Assembly: GCA_950022655.1 (NCBI GenBank)
Contig: OX465579.1
Coordinates: 16,343,088 to 16,407,087, forward strand
DNA: 64,000 nt
Source: Alentia gelatinosa
Lineage: Eukaryota; Annelida; Polychaeta; Phyllodocida; Polynoidae
Direction: 5' to 3'
Shown here: positions 10,816-22,142 of the stretch, one piece after another
How the letters are laid out: each line of letters opens with the position of its first letter
How positions within the stretch are numbered: the stretch's first letter is position 1
Program-made: the position numbers and the translations under genes
The notes under the pieces: generated by a model
Seen by the model: only the letters and a program-made list of their open reading frames with translations
Databases searched by the model: none
What the model was told of the DNA's origin: nothing

Positions 10816-10905
10816 TCAAATGAAAATAATAAAAAGAAGCGGTCCTAGGACTGAGCCCTGGGGCCAAAAAAGTCTAAGTCGGCAGTAGATAAAGTGGTGC
10901 TATTG
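10816..10905 (-). pseudogene. Reverse transcriptase core motif relic
   Basis: Reading the minus strand from 10863 down to 10819 gives PQGSVLGPLLFIIFI, the conserved block just before the catalytic YADD region in non-LTR reverse transcriptases. The preceding residues LRLFW replace the usual -GV before PQGS. A TGA stop follows at 10816-10818, and a TAG lies about 15 codons upstream of the PQGS block, so only a short core survives and the catalytic aspartates are missing. Fragment boundaries are uncertain. Confidence 0.75.
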
Positions 10906-10909
10906 ACAA

Positions 10910-12142
10910 TGACTGATCGTATGCGTTAAGTAAGTTACTTTAGTATAAAATCTGTTGTAGTGGGCATTCAGGGAAGTTCTTTGAATTTCTACATTAGCAT
11001 TTGGCTTTATAACACTTTATAACTTTATAGATTTATAACTCAACCACATGACCTTCAGTGCTAAATACTCAGTAAAGACGCCAAGATGTCTGGGTATGAT
11101 TAATGCGGTGCTGATTAAATATAATTGCGTCATCCAATTTCTCTTCACTTTAATGAAAGTTATACAAAGTTTCATAGGAAATTTCACAAAACCAACAACC
11201 GTCAGTGTAATTTCATTTGATGTGATTGGAGTTGGTACCAGCCGGCAGACATTTGGTGACCTTTTTTGACACAACGTTTCGGCGTTCAAGTGTGCCTTTT
11301 TGAGATGTATATGTTACACATTTACGATCATGAGGTCTGTTTTTATGAATACTGTTATTGTTTAGTTGTCATAGTTGAACAAATTCCACTTGAGAGGGTT
11401 AGCGGAGTTGAGACAAATATCCGAAAGGATTGGACTGAAATGATACAAAATCTACATGGAATTCATGGCGCCAGCTGTCAATCCTATGCGGTAATATGCA
11501 TATATATTTGTACATGTAATATTCCTGGCTTAAGTGAGTCCACAACTTTAATGCAACCCTGTCACTTCATTTCTCATCCCATTATTCACCATCACCTTTA
11601 GATGTACTAGAGACTCCAAGAGCTGCAAATGTACGACAGGAAGAACTAGCATGTTTGCTAGATGTTGTCAATAAATGATTTTTTGAAAAAAATGTCTTGC
11701 AAAATTGAGCATTATGAATTTTCTTAATCATCAAGTTTGAACGTGGTATGTTTATTGTATATTTGATCTATTATTCAGCTTTTGGTTTATGATCATATTG
11801 AACATCTAATAGGTACCAACGACAGCTTTGGTCTTCTTCTACAGAGGTACTAAACAATTCCTTGCCCAGAGCCAGAGATACCTTACATTGTATGATGCAT
11901 TGCATTACGACTGTATTGATTAATCTAAGTTCTATATTGTTTACAGGGGTGTTTGATGGGGAATATGCTGTCCTTGAGACTACACAGGGCACCCAACAGA
12001 GTATTTAATTGAGTCAACAGATATTCATTGATTGACCTACATAATATAGAGTTGAATGACCTGCCTTGTCCTTCCCAGTTTATTAGACATGGATCTGTTT
12101 TCTTCAGATTCCTGGCCTTGGCCGGCATATGAATTGTTAAAT
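10910..12142. other. Unassigned intergenic DNA
   Basis: No gene was recognised. The open frames at 11017-11289 (minus) and 11266-11601 (plus) have no known motif and no second copy. The only structured item is the GAAACGTTG-type motif near 11262-11300, listed separately. Confidence 0.35.
11258..11300 (-). other. Degenerate CGAAACG hairpin motif
   Basis: On the minus strand an AAAAAGGC-(ACACTTGAAC)-GCC-GAAACGTTG arrangement resembles the stem II/GAAAC part of retroelement hammerhead motifs. The CTGATGA core is not present (CTCAAAA instead), so it cannot be called a ribozyme. It may be a decayed retroelement tail. Confidence 0.3.
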
Positions 12143-13290
12143 AAAGTTATATTCCTTGATACAAAATAAGGTTATATGAATTACAGTAAAACCCCGCGTA
12201 AGCGGACACCCTCCGTTCCGGGCCAAAGTGTCCGCTTACGCGGGGTGTCCGCTTACGCGGGGTTTTCAAGTGTCCTCCAGCCCAATATAAATGTGTTATA
12301 TACCGATGAATAGGGGAGACAGAGGTGATAATAGATCTGAAATCCATTTTCTGATAACTTAATTGGGTCAGAAGCTATTAAACATTGAATTACAAAATGG
12401 ATTTTCTATGAATATACTCACACACACTGATAAAAAGGACAGATTAATCTATTTTTGGTAGGGCGTCCGTCGGAGGTGTCCGCTTACACGGGGTTTTAGG
12501 CCTTTTTGTACCGAAATAACTGTCCGCTTACGCGGGGTGTCCGCTTACGCGAGGTTAAAATAAACATCTAATAGAGGGAAAAAATTCTGTTCCGAGCAAA
12601 AGTGTCCGCTAACGCGGGGTGTCCGCTTACGCGGGGTGTCCGTTAGGCGGGGATCTACTGTATACCTCAAATGATTATATTTCTTGATACAGAATGAGGT
12701 TATTTATATAAAGTGTACCTAAATGATCATATTCCTTGATACAAAATAAGGTTATATGAATTATACCTCAAATGATTATATTTCTTGATACAGAATGAGG
12801 TTATTTATATAAAGTGTACCTAAATGATCACATTCCTTGATACAAAATGAGGTTATATGAATTATACCTCAAATGATTATATTTCTTGATACAGAATGAG
12901 GTTATTTATATAAAGTGTACCTAAATGATCATATTCCTTGATACAAAATGAGGTTATATGAATTATACCTCAAATGATTATATTTCTTGATACAGAATGA
13001 TGTTATTTATATAAAGTGTACCTAAATGATCATATTCCTTGATACAAAATAAGGTTATATGAATTATACCTCAAATGATTATATTTCTTGATACAGAATG
13101 TAGTTATTTATATAAAGTGTACCTAAATGATCATATTCCTTGATACAGAATGAGGTTATATAAAGTGCCCTAAAATGATTATATTTCTTTATACAAAATA
13201 AGGTTATATAAAGTGCACCTAAATTGGTCATATTCCTCGATACAAAATAAGATTATATAAACTGCACCTAAATTGGTTATGTAGCAGTCA
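12143..13290. repeat. 101-bp tandem array of two related ~50-bp monomers, interrupted
   Basis: From 12662 a unit of TATACCTCAAATGATTATAT...CAGAATGAGGTTATTTATAT...CTAAATGATCATATTCCTTG repeats with starts at about 12662, 12763, 12863, 12964 and 13065 (period 101). More decayed half-units continue to 13290, and one monomer lies at 12143-12182 before the E insertion. Each unit contains two ~50-bp monomers sharing a TTCYTTGATACA-AAT-AGGTTAT core. It is non-coding. Confidence 0.9.
12184..12660. mobile_element. Pogo-like element E inserted in the 101-bp array
   Basis: The ends are CAGTAAAACCCCGCGTAAGC and, inverted, GGCGGGGATCTACTG, flanked by TA at 12182-12183 and 12661-12662. Neighbouring array units read GAATTATACCTC, while here GAAT-TA and TA-TACCTC flank the element, so the empty site and the TA duplication are visible directly. 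Internally, GTGTCCGCTTACGCGGGG is repeated several times. There is no transposase gene; it is probably non-autonomous. Confidence 0.85.
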
Positions 13291-13680
13291 ACGGCTGTGG
13301 CCTTATGGAGGAAAACCTATCCTCGGAAAGATCGTATACTCCCTTCCCAGCGATATGCTACCCTATGCACAATTACATAGGTCAGTTCGGTATTTTTGGA
13401 ATGTATGGACAAACCTATTCACACAAAACCACAAAGTCTAATAAACAATGGATGTTTATTACCATGATCCAGGTTAGATCACCACCAAAGTACAGTACCT
13501 TGGCACAGGTGTGCCAAGTAAAGCTGGGGAGACTAATCCAGATACCGGAGTACTGGACTCACCTAACCAGCAACAGGGTTTGGAAAACTCAGCATTGTGA
13601 GGATCCAAGGAATCACTCTTCTCAGAGAAAACGCACAAGAATGCCTACCGATCTGCTGTAAACCTGGCCTATATACAGGC
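13291..13680. other. Unique sequence with a 118-codon open frame, not recognised
   Basis: An open frame at 13305-13661 (+) is longer than most here but has no recognised domain. It starts just after a satellite monomer and lacks any second copy for conservation. It is probably not a gene, though no evidence decides it. Confidence 0.25.
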
Positions 13681-13817
13681 CGAGTTACGTAATCTGGGCA
13701 ACCCAGTAACACTTGCGTGCACGGGTTCACCCGAATCACTACTCAGCAGGGACTGACATCCCGCGCCCTCTCTCAAAGAGCGAAAGAACCATCGCTAGAC
13801 TGACCCAACCCCTGCAG
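13681..13817. repeat. Partial leading unit of the 448-bp array
   Basis: GAGTTACGTAATCTGGGCAA to GACCCAACCCCTGCAG matches the last ~140 bp of each 448-bp unit with scattered differences. This shows that the array continued on this side before the B insertion at 13821. Confidence 0.85.
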
Positions 13818-13820
13818 TTA

Positions 13821-14108
13821 GGCCCGGCGTCCACCTACTACGATATGGCACCGATATGCCCTACGATTCACCTCCCGATGCAAAATCAAAATCGCGTCGG
13901 TAGGTCACCTAATATTGGGGCAGTTGACCACGTTTCTGCGATTAGACACCGATAAAAATCCCATACAATGCATGGTGAATTGGCATGTCTAGACATATGT
14001 CTACGATTTTGCACCTTCCCGATATGGCACCGATTTTGACATTTTGTATCGGCGCCATATCGGGAGGTCTACGATTCTATCGTAGTACATGTAGGTGGAT
14101 GCCGGGCC
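13821..14108. mobile_element. MITE family B copy 4, with empty site nearby
   Basis: A full element with TTA on both sides (13818-13820 and 14109-14111). The three other array junctions, around 14557, 15005 and 15453, read CCCCTACAGTTATATTCCTC with a single TTA. The insertion therefore duplicated TTA, the 3-bp TWA duplication typical of PIF/Harbinger transposons. A 6-bp extra block (ACATGT-like) sits near the right end. Confidence 0.92.
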
Positions 14109-15754
14109 TTATATTCCTCGATACAAATCGGGGTGATATAAAATGCATTTATATGAAAATATTCATTGCTCACAAGTTGTGTTTTTGGGTAACCCATCAG
14201 CTTGGTTTCTATTACATTGACTCGGTCTCATTGATAAGTATACGAGAAGAAGTTTTCTCAGTCGTCTTCTTATTAGTGTTAGATTGCGGCAGTGGCAGGT
14301 CGATGACCATCCCCGGCACGGGGGATACACCACGGGGGACGTGAAGGTGGCCCTGAGGGAGGGAGCCGGCGGCGGGCGGGGGACCGGAGACGGTCAGCCA
14401 ATGACGACGGCTATAATGCCGAGTTACGTAATCTGGGCAACCCAGTAACACTTAGGTGCATGGGTTCACCCAAATCACTACACAGCAGGGACTGACATCC
14501 CGCGCCCTCTCTCAAAGAGCGAAAGAGCCATCGCTAGACTGACCCAACCCCTACAGTTATATTCCTCGATACAAATCGGGGTGATATAAAATGCATTTAT
14601 ATGAAAATATTCATTGCTCACAAGTTGTGTTTTTGGGTTACCCATCAGCTTGGTTTCTATTACATTGACTCGGTCTCATTGATAAGTATACGAGAAGAAG
14701 TTTTCTCAGTCGTCTTCTTATTAGTGTTAGATTGCGGCAGTGGCAGGTCGATGACCATCCCCGGCGCGGGGGATACACCACGGGGGACGTGAAGGTGGCC
14801 CTGGGGGAGGGAGCCGGCGGCGGGCGGGGGACCGGAGACGGTCAGCCAATGACGACGGCTATAATGCCGAGTTACGTAATCTGGGCAACCCAGTAACACT
14901 TAGGTGCATGGGTTCACCCAAATCACTACACAGCAGGGACTGACATCCCGCGCCCTCTCTCAAAGAGCGAAAGAACCATCGCTAGACTGACCCAACCCCT
15001 ACAGTTATATTCCTCGATACAAATCGGGGTGATATAAAATGCATTTATATGAAAATATTCATTGCTCACAAGTTGTGTTTTTGGGTTACCCATCAGCTTG
15101 GTTTCTATTACATTGACTCGGTCTCATTGATAAGTATACGAGAAGAAGTTTTCTCAGTCGTCTTCTTATTAGTGTTAGATTGCGGCAGTGGCAGGTCGAT
15201 GACCATCCCCGGCGCGGGGGATACACCACGGGGGACGTGAAGGTGGCCCTGGGGGAGGGAGCCGGCGGCGGGCGGGGGACCGGAGACGGTCAGCCAATGA
15301 CGACGGCTATAATGCCGAGTTACGTAATCTGGGCAACCCAGTAACACTTAGGTGCATGGGTTCACCCAAATCACTACACAGCAGGGACTGACATCCCCCG
15401 CCCTCTCTCAAAGAGCGAAAGAACCATCGCTAGACTGACCCAACCCCTACAGTTATATTCCTCGAAACAAATCGGGGTGATATAAAATGCATTTATATGA
15501 AAATATTCATTGCTCACAAGTTGTGTTTTTGGGTTACCCATCAGCTTGGTTTCTATTACATTGACTCGGTCTCATTGATAAGTATACGAGAAGAAGTTTT
15601 CTCAGTCGTCTTCTTATTAGTGTTAGATTGCGGCAGTGGCAGGTCGATGACCATCCCCGGCGCGGGGATACACCACGGGGGACGTGAAGGTGGCCCTGGG
15701 GGAGGGAGCCGGCGGCGGGCGGGGGACCGGAGACGGTCAGCCAATGACGACGGC
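14109..15754. repeat. 448-bp tandem array, three full units and a partial one
   Basis: Unit starts are 14109, 14557, 15005 and 15453, exactly 448 bp apart. The fourth unit stops at about 15754 (after CCAATGACGACGGC). Units are nearly identical, with single-base differences such as CCCGGCACGGGG/CCCGGCGCGGGG and one G lost in unit 4. Each unit starts with TTATATTCCTCGATACAAAT, which resembles the monomer of the 101-bp array. The unit also contains a GC-rich block GGGAGCCGGCGGCGGGCGGG. The 63-aa and 79-aa frames recur with the unit and show no domain. Confidence 0.93.
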
Positions 15755-16330
15755 GCCCCTCCAGTCCTCCAGGGTCCGGGTAATAAATGTTATATCACGG
15801 CGCGGCGGGAAAACAAACCCCTCCTTGACCCCCTCCTCCCGTGTCCTGATTTGACCCTGGAGCCCTGTGCCCACGTCGCCGGGCCTCCACTGGGCGGCCT
15901 CCACGGTGTGCCTGGAGGCGCCTGCATGGAGTCGCCAGCCGGCCAGCGGGCGGTCAGCTGATGGGTGAGGGCGGGGTCAGGGTGTAGCGCCCCCCGGCAC
16001 CGGATAGGGTCAGATACGGCGCACAGATAGCCGGTGATCCATCATGGGGGTGTGGGGGGAGGGTCAGGGGCCAGAGACGGCCCGGAGTGGGGCTGGCGGC
16101 CGGCCCGGGCGGGGCTGGCGCCGGGCGGGGGACACGCGGCGCCCGGGGTAAGCTCGCCCCGTACCAGGGATCCACTGTCCTGCGCCGGACGGGATCAACC
16201 TGGCTTGGGTTCTAAGCAGGGATAGGATACGTGGAGAGTACATCTGGGATGTTTCCTCCTACGTTAAAAGACCACTAATAGTGCGGCTGTGCTTGGAGAG
16301 TGGATGCTAGATGGCTCTGACTATGAGAGT
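15755..16330. other. GC-rich segment following the 448-bp array
   Basis: High GC with many CpG and CCGG/GGCC blocks to about 16200. Open frames occur in several phases and none is recognised. It shares no clear repeat with the other GC islands here beyond composition. Confidence 0.3.
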
Positions 16331-16339
16331 AGTCTTTAT

Positions 16340-16700
16340 CTTAATCCCTGGTATTTTTCCCCCATAGACTTAATATTGGGGACTCGTACTCAACGCCCAT
16401 GGAGTATTTAGAAAAAATACTCCATGAGGTATTATGTCACAAATGTTAGTCAGTTAGTCAATGTGAGAGGTGAGATAAATTCAGAAATCAATCCAAGTTT
16501 ATGGTCAGAGCTTGATCCCATTTCGTTTGAATCGCTAAGTGATTCACGCAGCTTCGCCTTCTGAATTACTACGCTATTCAAACTCGTTGAGATACGATCT
16601 CTGACCGTAAACTTTCGTAGCTTTTCTCTATAGTTACTCACCAATTCACTATCTAAATACCACTCAGCCTCGCGCATGAACAACATCTTAGATAATTGTG
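16340..16700. mobile_element. Two-module element, family H
   Basis: The linear module runs from TTATCTTAATCCCTGGTATT to GAGAGGTGAGATAAATTCAG (16343-16486) and contains an inverted pair around GGAGTATTTAGAAAAAATACTCC. The hairpin module follows with arms AAGTTTATGGTCAGAGCT and CTCTGACCGTAAACTTTCG. It is the same design as 57115-57265 and 58580-58875. Confidence 0.6.
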
Positions 16701-16704
16701 TCTA

Positions 16705-17085
16705 GATCTTATCTATTATCCACCTAATACGGTATCTCCATACGAAACCTATAGATCCGACGGATCGTTACTGAGTAGAATACGAAAAGCCGTAGAATAC
16801 AGAAAGCCGTATTCTACTAAGTAGAATACGAAAGAAAAAGTCCGTAGCGTGCAGAGTAGTGAATGAGAATATCGGTAGCAATCTTGTTTTTCCTTTGTTA
16901 GGTTCTATATGTGTATTTTGGAATGCTGGATAATAAACACAATATTAACATGATTTTGATCCTATAGTAGTTGACACTACGCAATATCCTCGCATTCGCT
17001 AGGATATATAATTATGCGTCAAGTACGCGGAGAAAACGACCATGCAGATCATAATCATGGTGATATTGTGTATTTATATTTCCCA
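16705..17085. repeat. Families Y and N, MITE-like fragments
   Basis: 16718-16870 contains TTATCCACCTAATACGGTAT and GAATACG-AAAGCCGTA blocks, found in inverted form at 53335-53450 (ATTCTACTCAGTAGCGATC). 16940-17080 runs from ACAATATTAACATGATTTTG to CATAATCATGGTGATATTGT, an imperfect palindrome matched by 53078-53236. Neither codes for a recognisable product. Confidence 0.5.
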
Positions 17086-17456
17086 ACACTTGGTGGAATG
17101 TAGTCCCTCCTACAGTTTGCTGCATGTGCCAGCATCAATGCGACAACTATATACTACTCACAGGGTAAATGCCTGGCTCCGGGATGTCGACCATGACTTT
17201 GGCATAACAGCATCACTGCAGAGTTCAATGTGGGAGATACTCTACTACTTTGCCTTATATCTGTCTGTGGATTTCTAATTGGAAATTTAAAACCAAATAC
17301 GAGGGTCAGTTTTAAGCATAGGAATCTGTGGATGATATGCAAGTCGATGCAAATCGCATCATCTATACATCGTGCACACCTACCCGAATTCGTGTAAATA
17401 TAGTAATGTATACATCGTATCTGCGAATTGAGTGTATGTGTTTGCATATTGTATTT

Positions 17457-17835
17457 TATTATCCACCTAATACAAAGTGCCCATAGATAACACATAGGGA
17501 GTGTGCATAAGGATATATGTTGTTTGCCCCGGGGGTGCATATGCAAAAATAGTGCATACGGAAAACTAGTGCATACCTAAAACGAACTCATATTGACATG
17601 CTACTTGGCCAGAAAAGGTGGATAATAAATACAATATAGACTGGTTTCAGATAAAAGCGGTTGCATGCTTCTCGGAGTTGACTCTATGCAATATCCCCGC
17701 ATATGCTCGGGTATTACTGCGCGTCAACTCCTCAGAGCAGTCAATACAACATACATTGTATCTGTAAGCTCCGGGTATGGTGGCACACACTCCCTATGTG
17801 TTGCCTATGGACCTTTTGTATTAGGAGGATACTAA
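17457..17835. mobile_element. Composite element A
   Basis: TTATTATCCACCTAATACAA opens module 2 (inverted), followed by CAGAAAAGGTGGATAATAAA and the palindromic module 1 starting ACAATATAGACTGGTTTCAG. A last part, GCTCCGGGTATGGTGGCAC to TTTTGTATTAGGAGGATA, is a second module-2 end. Thus two module-2 ends flank module 1. Confidence 0.7.
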
Positions 17836-17879
17836 AAAAAATCATGGTAATTACCTACCATATCTAAAAAAACTACGAT

Positions 17880-20000
17880 TCTGGTAGGATCCGCTTGGAG
17901 AGTCTCCCGCACATAAGGACAGAGTGTACCCAACTTAGGCTTGGAGACTGAGGGACCACGAGAGTGAGAATCTCGTGGAGGGGAAAACTAGAACCTGTTC
18001 TTCTTGTTTGTAGATCTATTGCCAGAAGTACCTTTTTCTCTTATGATTTATTTCGAGCCTTGCCGAAATCAAAGTTTAGTAATGTAGTTTTTTTCTATCT
18101 GCTAGTATTTTGTACATAATGCATTCTAAACGGTCTCTTAGCTGATGTGTTGTAACCAGAACAAATTGCCCGTGGAGTCTCCTTTGTCATAGTGCTGCAC
18201 GTCGCACTCGTGTTGTTGCGAGGCAACTATCGCAACAGGTTTCATTGTGGGCGACGTGGCGACGCCAGAGCGCGAAGAGTTTGTGTGGTCAAAGTCGTCT
18301 GCTTTTGTACGAACGCCACCGGAAGTGTGTTTACATGGCGCGCCACCTCGCGGAAGTCACGGTTGTGTATGGGGCGTTCAGAGCGAGCGTCGCCAGACTG
18401 GAGCTCTCCTACGCGGGAGGTACACATACTTCACGGCGCTCCGGCGTCCGACGTGTTTGATTGTTGGCGCTGCCATGGCAACGATCAATTACCCGCACAC
18501 TCTCCCAGCAGATCTTTCCGGGCGCTAGCGGTTGCTAATCTCTGCCTTTACCCAACGCTGGTTCCCTGGGTACCCATTAAAGACCGTTGGGGCCGACTAA
18601 TATTTCAGATTCAAAACAGGGCAACTGTCGAAGGTTATGAGGCTCGAAGATCTTATATATTATGAGCTGGGAAATATGGGAATTGTTAAATTCATGGACA
18701 GTGCACCTGTTTCTTTTTCAGATTTAAACAAGTTTATAATGTGAATCCACATTTGATTAGACTGCCCCTGCGAATGTGTATATGTGTTATGTTGATAAAA
18801 AAAAACCTGCTACTCATGATGTGCTTCCCACTGAAGAAAGTAATCCCTAATGCTGTGTCTGATTTGGCATAACAAATAATCCAAATCAGTGTAAATCATT
18901 TACCGTGTAAATATGTGCATCTCTATATACAAGTAGAACACAAAATACTGCCCAAAGTACAAAGAATTTGGGATATTTGAAAAACTGGCGGATGGGACAG
19001 ATGTTGCATCAAACGGGCAGGTCGGTGCAGAGATACAAGCAGCCGCAGAAAGTAGAGCACTGTATCTTAGACTGGTTCCCTGCCCCAATGAACAATGGGA
19101 CAGGTTAACACCTTACGCTTGTTCCCCGTTCATTCGCAGCAGAGTTAAGAGCCAGCACAACCTCTCTCCATCACAAGATTCCCCAAACAACTTATTTACA
19201 CTTATTTACAGTAAAAAGCAATACAGAATACAGTAATGACAACGTTTCTAAAGATCAAAGATGACTTATTAGAATATTTCTAAAAAAAATAATTAACCGA
19301 TTTTGCCAGCTGAATGCAATCCTGCAATGGACCAGAGAAATGGTGGTAGTTACAAAAGCTGAAACCTGCGTATCTGTGGGACACTAAATTGAATGTGAAA
19401 TTGAAGGTGAAGGTCACTCAGTGTACTCCCAATTTTTGTATAAGACTCATGCTGATTGGTTCCCATGAATACGCAGGTTTCCGTGGTGTTACCTGGCCTA
19501 ATATGCGAGTGCACATTGGGCAGGCTTCCAGGCTTGCTGTGTCTATGCTAGGAGAGTGTTGCCCGCCATGTTGGTCGCCGAGGTGGCCGCGTGGTGACGC
19601 CACTGTAGCGCGAGTAGAACAGAGGGCAGAAGCAGGCGGTCAAACAGTGGCGGACCGCGCCGGGGTCACTTGTGTCCACAGTCTGTGCCAACCACTCAGA
19701 CAGATTACAGCACACAGCCACCGCATGAGAACATTTCAAATTAGTGTCCTAAGTATGCTGCATTTGCTTGTAGAGAGTTGTTGTTTTTCATTGGGATCTG
19801 CCTTGATTTAGTTGCAATTTAGTTGAACGTTTTACGGTAAGGATCAATCTAGCAACCATCATCTAAACAAATGAAGAATGACGTATTGTGGAGTTGTCAA
19901 TATATGAATAATTCTGGAACAGTTTCAACCGAGGCAGTGTTATATTTAATCATTAATTATACAATAACTCGGCGAGGATTACATTGATGAAGGAATATGG
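17880..20000. other. Unassigned region, moderately GC/CpG-rich at 18190-18560 and 19540-19700
   Basis: Open frames at 18192-18665 and 19389-19811 (+) and overlapping minus frames show no motif I can assign, and alternative phases are equally open, which argues against coding. No repeat copy was found elsewhere in the window. An unannotated exon cannot be excluded. Confidence 0.3.
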
Positions 20001-20040
20001 TCTATCGTAGGGTATCGAGAGCTCAGTGGACGCTGGGCCT

Positions 20041-20237
20041 AAAAGGGGTATCCCACTATCACGATTTGAGCCTCCGACACACTACGATAGCCTTACGACA
20101 AGCGTTCCGATGAAAAAATCGTGAAAGCTAGACTCGTTCCTTCCAATAAAAATTTCATTTTTTTCATCGGAACGCCTGTCGTAAGGCTATCGTAGTGTGT
20201 CGGAGGCTCAAATCGTGATAGTGGGATATGCCTTTTA
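20041..20237. mobile_element. Palindromic MITE family D (~197 bp)
   Basis: Nearly the whole element is an inverted repeat. AGGGGTATCCCACTATCACG, then GAGCCTCCGACACACTACGA and CGACAAGCGTTCCGATG are mirrored at the right end as CATCGGAACGCCTGTCG through CGTGATAGTGGGATATGCCT. A partial copy is at 25627-25770. It is preceded at 20006-20040 by what looks like an eroded B end (GTGGACGCTGGGCCT). Confidence 0.8.
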
Positions 20238-20659
20238 TGGGGAGCGTCCACCAACCACAACAAGGCTACAACAGTGGGTTCCCGACAAGGTCCGTGATGG
20301 GCCTACAATTGGAGGCCTTGTCGTAGTTGGTTGACCCCAGTTCCCAACAAGAGTCTATGACAAGGCCAAGACAAGGCCACGATTGGAAGCTTGTCAGGAG
20401 CCTTCCAACAAGGCTACGACAACATCAAGCATGTTTGAATTTTTCCCACCACTGGATCCTTGTTGTGGAGTGTCATGGTGTGTCGGGAGCATGTCCCAGA
20501 GGTCTACAATAGGAAATTTTGGTGGAGCGTGCACTTCCTGACACGCCCTGACAATGCTGTCATAAAGCCCCCTTCTTATGACAAGGTTGCAACAAGCGGC
20601 AATTGGAACTTTCTTGCTGGTGCTTGTCGTAGCCTTGTCGTGCTTGGTGGACGCCCGCC
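20238..20659. mobile_element. MITE family C copy 1
   Basis: The ends GGGAGCGTCCACCAACCACA and GTGCTTGGTGGACGCCCGCC are flanked by TTA on both sides (20235-20237, 20660-20662). The interior is built of diverged ACAAGGCTACGACAA-type blocks in both orientations. The flank length matches family B, suggesting a related Harbinger-type mechanism. The open frames inside are repeat translations. Confidence 0.75.
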
Positions 20660-20664
20660 TTAAA

Positions 20665-21785
20665 GATCTACACTTACCTAGTCTGGGCCTCTAGGCTTTA
20701 CAACGTGACTATTGTGGACCACAATAGTCAGTCCGTTTTGACATCCATTTTGAATAAGTGTAGCATTTTGAACAAGTGAAAAGTAATTCATAACAGAAGC
20801 GATATTTTGTCATATCATTTTCATATATTACAATGATGTGGAGAATTAAACATAATATCATCACCAATAATTTGTTAAATGAGAATAGAGTGATGTGAGA
20901 TACACCGGCCAAAGCACCGGAAAAATGTAATGTTTAATTCATTTAGACAAGAAAAATTGTAGTGAATCACAATCATGTAGTTCATAGTTGCAGATGAGAA
21001 ATACACTGTATTCGGTAGAACGTGCAATAAAGTGTTATTTTTTGCACAAGGGTACAATCAGCGGCCAGAATGTAGAGGACGTCACACTAATGCAGTCTTT
21101 GAAATGTTGACAACCTATGGTCTTCCTTGGCAATGCAGCAGTGGCAAACTTCACTCGCTCGAGCAACTTAGAGGAACTAAAATGGCTAATTGTTATTCTT
21201 AAGTTGTGGAGGAGGGGTATAATAAATACTAAACTGAACTCGAGTTAGTAGTGTTAGTGTTTATCGCAATCCAATCAGGTCGGCGAATTGCCCGTCGTGC
21301 AATAAATACCAACACTACTAACTCTCGCTCAGTTTCTGTTAAGTATCCTCTTGATCACATGTATTTGGATCTCTACGCTAATCTTGTGTGAACTCTTGAA
21401 ATGTGTTCCCAATGTTGGACTGGAAAAATTCCGCATCTCATCTGTATCAATGTTTTTATTTTATCTCCGAATCAAAGGCTTTTCCTCTATACCTAAATGA
21501 GAAGATATAACTTTTTGGAGTAGCTTAAGGTGGAATCTCAGTTCATGCAGTTTTTAACCACCTATATTTCATTAACCGATTTGACCGAAAATGCAGACCA
21601 TGCCTGACAACCACGCCTACTAACCGCGCCTACTAACCGCGCCTAAGGTAACATTTTGTTTTTGTGTGAGAACCAACAAAAAAAACACATGAATACACAG
21701 ACATGGCATCACAGGCGGTATGTATAAATCGCTGCCAGGCCATTTTTATTGAGCATTTGAAACACGCTCGGATACGCTGTCTAGG
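20665..21785. other. Unassigned sequence with one hairpin
   Basis: 21226-21335 forms an imperfect inverted repeat (CTGAACTCGAGTTAGTAGTG with CACTACTAACTCTCGCTCAG) that may be a small fold-back element. The rest is A/T-rich with no recognised gene. Confidence 0.4.
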
Positions 21786-21789
21786 TTAG

Positions 21790-21860
21790 TAAGAGGTTAT
21801 ATATACACTTTCAGCGTACTGCAAAAAACTATCCCTTCACTATCTGCATGCCAACTCTGT
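21790..21860 (-). repeat. Family K relic
   Basis: Minus-strand CAGATAGTGAAGGGATAG with TTTGCAGTACGCTGAAAGTG matches 6220-6260 and 29380-29425. A 96-codon minus open frame overlaps it but is not conserved in the other copies. Confidence 0.35.
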
Positions 21861-22142
21861 GACATTTGTAGAGTGCAGAGGGCCATTATTTCAGTGGCTC
21901 CACTAAGATTGGCCAGCTGACAATGACCAAACAGTAAAAACTCAAGTACCGCATTTGGACTCTCCGAAGGGCAGTTGTAGAGGTAGCTGGTTGCCAAGCG
22001 GGTTACACCAATGACGCACAGATGGATAAAATCCAAACCATTGATAATTATCAATTTTTTTTTCATATTTCCATGGTCTTTCATCAATGCTGAACATGCA
22101 ATTTCTTCCTAGTTTGTGGTAGTGAGCTAGAGTTGTCACTGA

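Noticed and set aside
14153..15961. Repeated 63-aa plus-strand and 79-aa minus-strand frames in each 448-bp unit
   Set aside because: Conservation is due to recent tandem duplication, not selection; frames on opposite strands overlap and no domain is seen.
18192..18665. 157-codon frame in a GC-moderate region
   Set aside because: No motif, several other phases open over the same bases, and no second copy; kept only as unassigned sequence.
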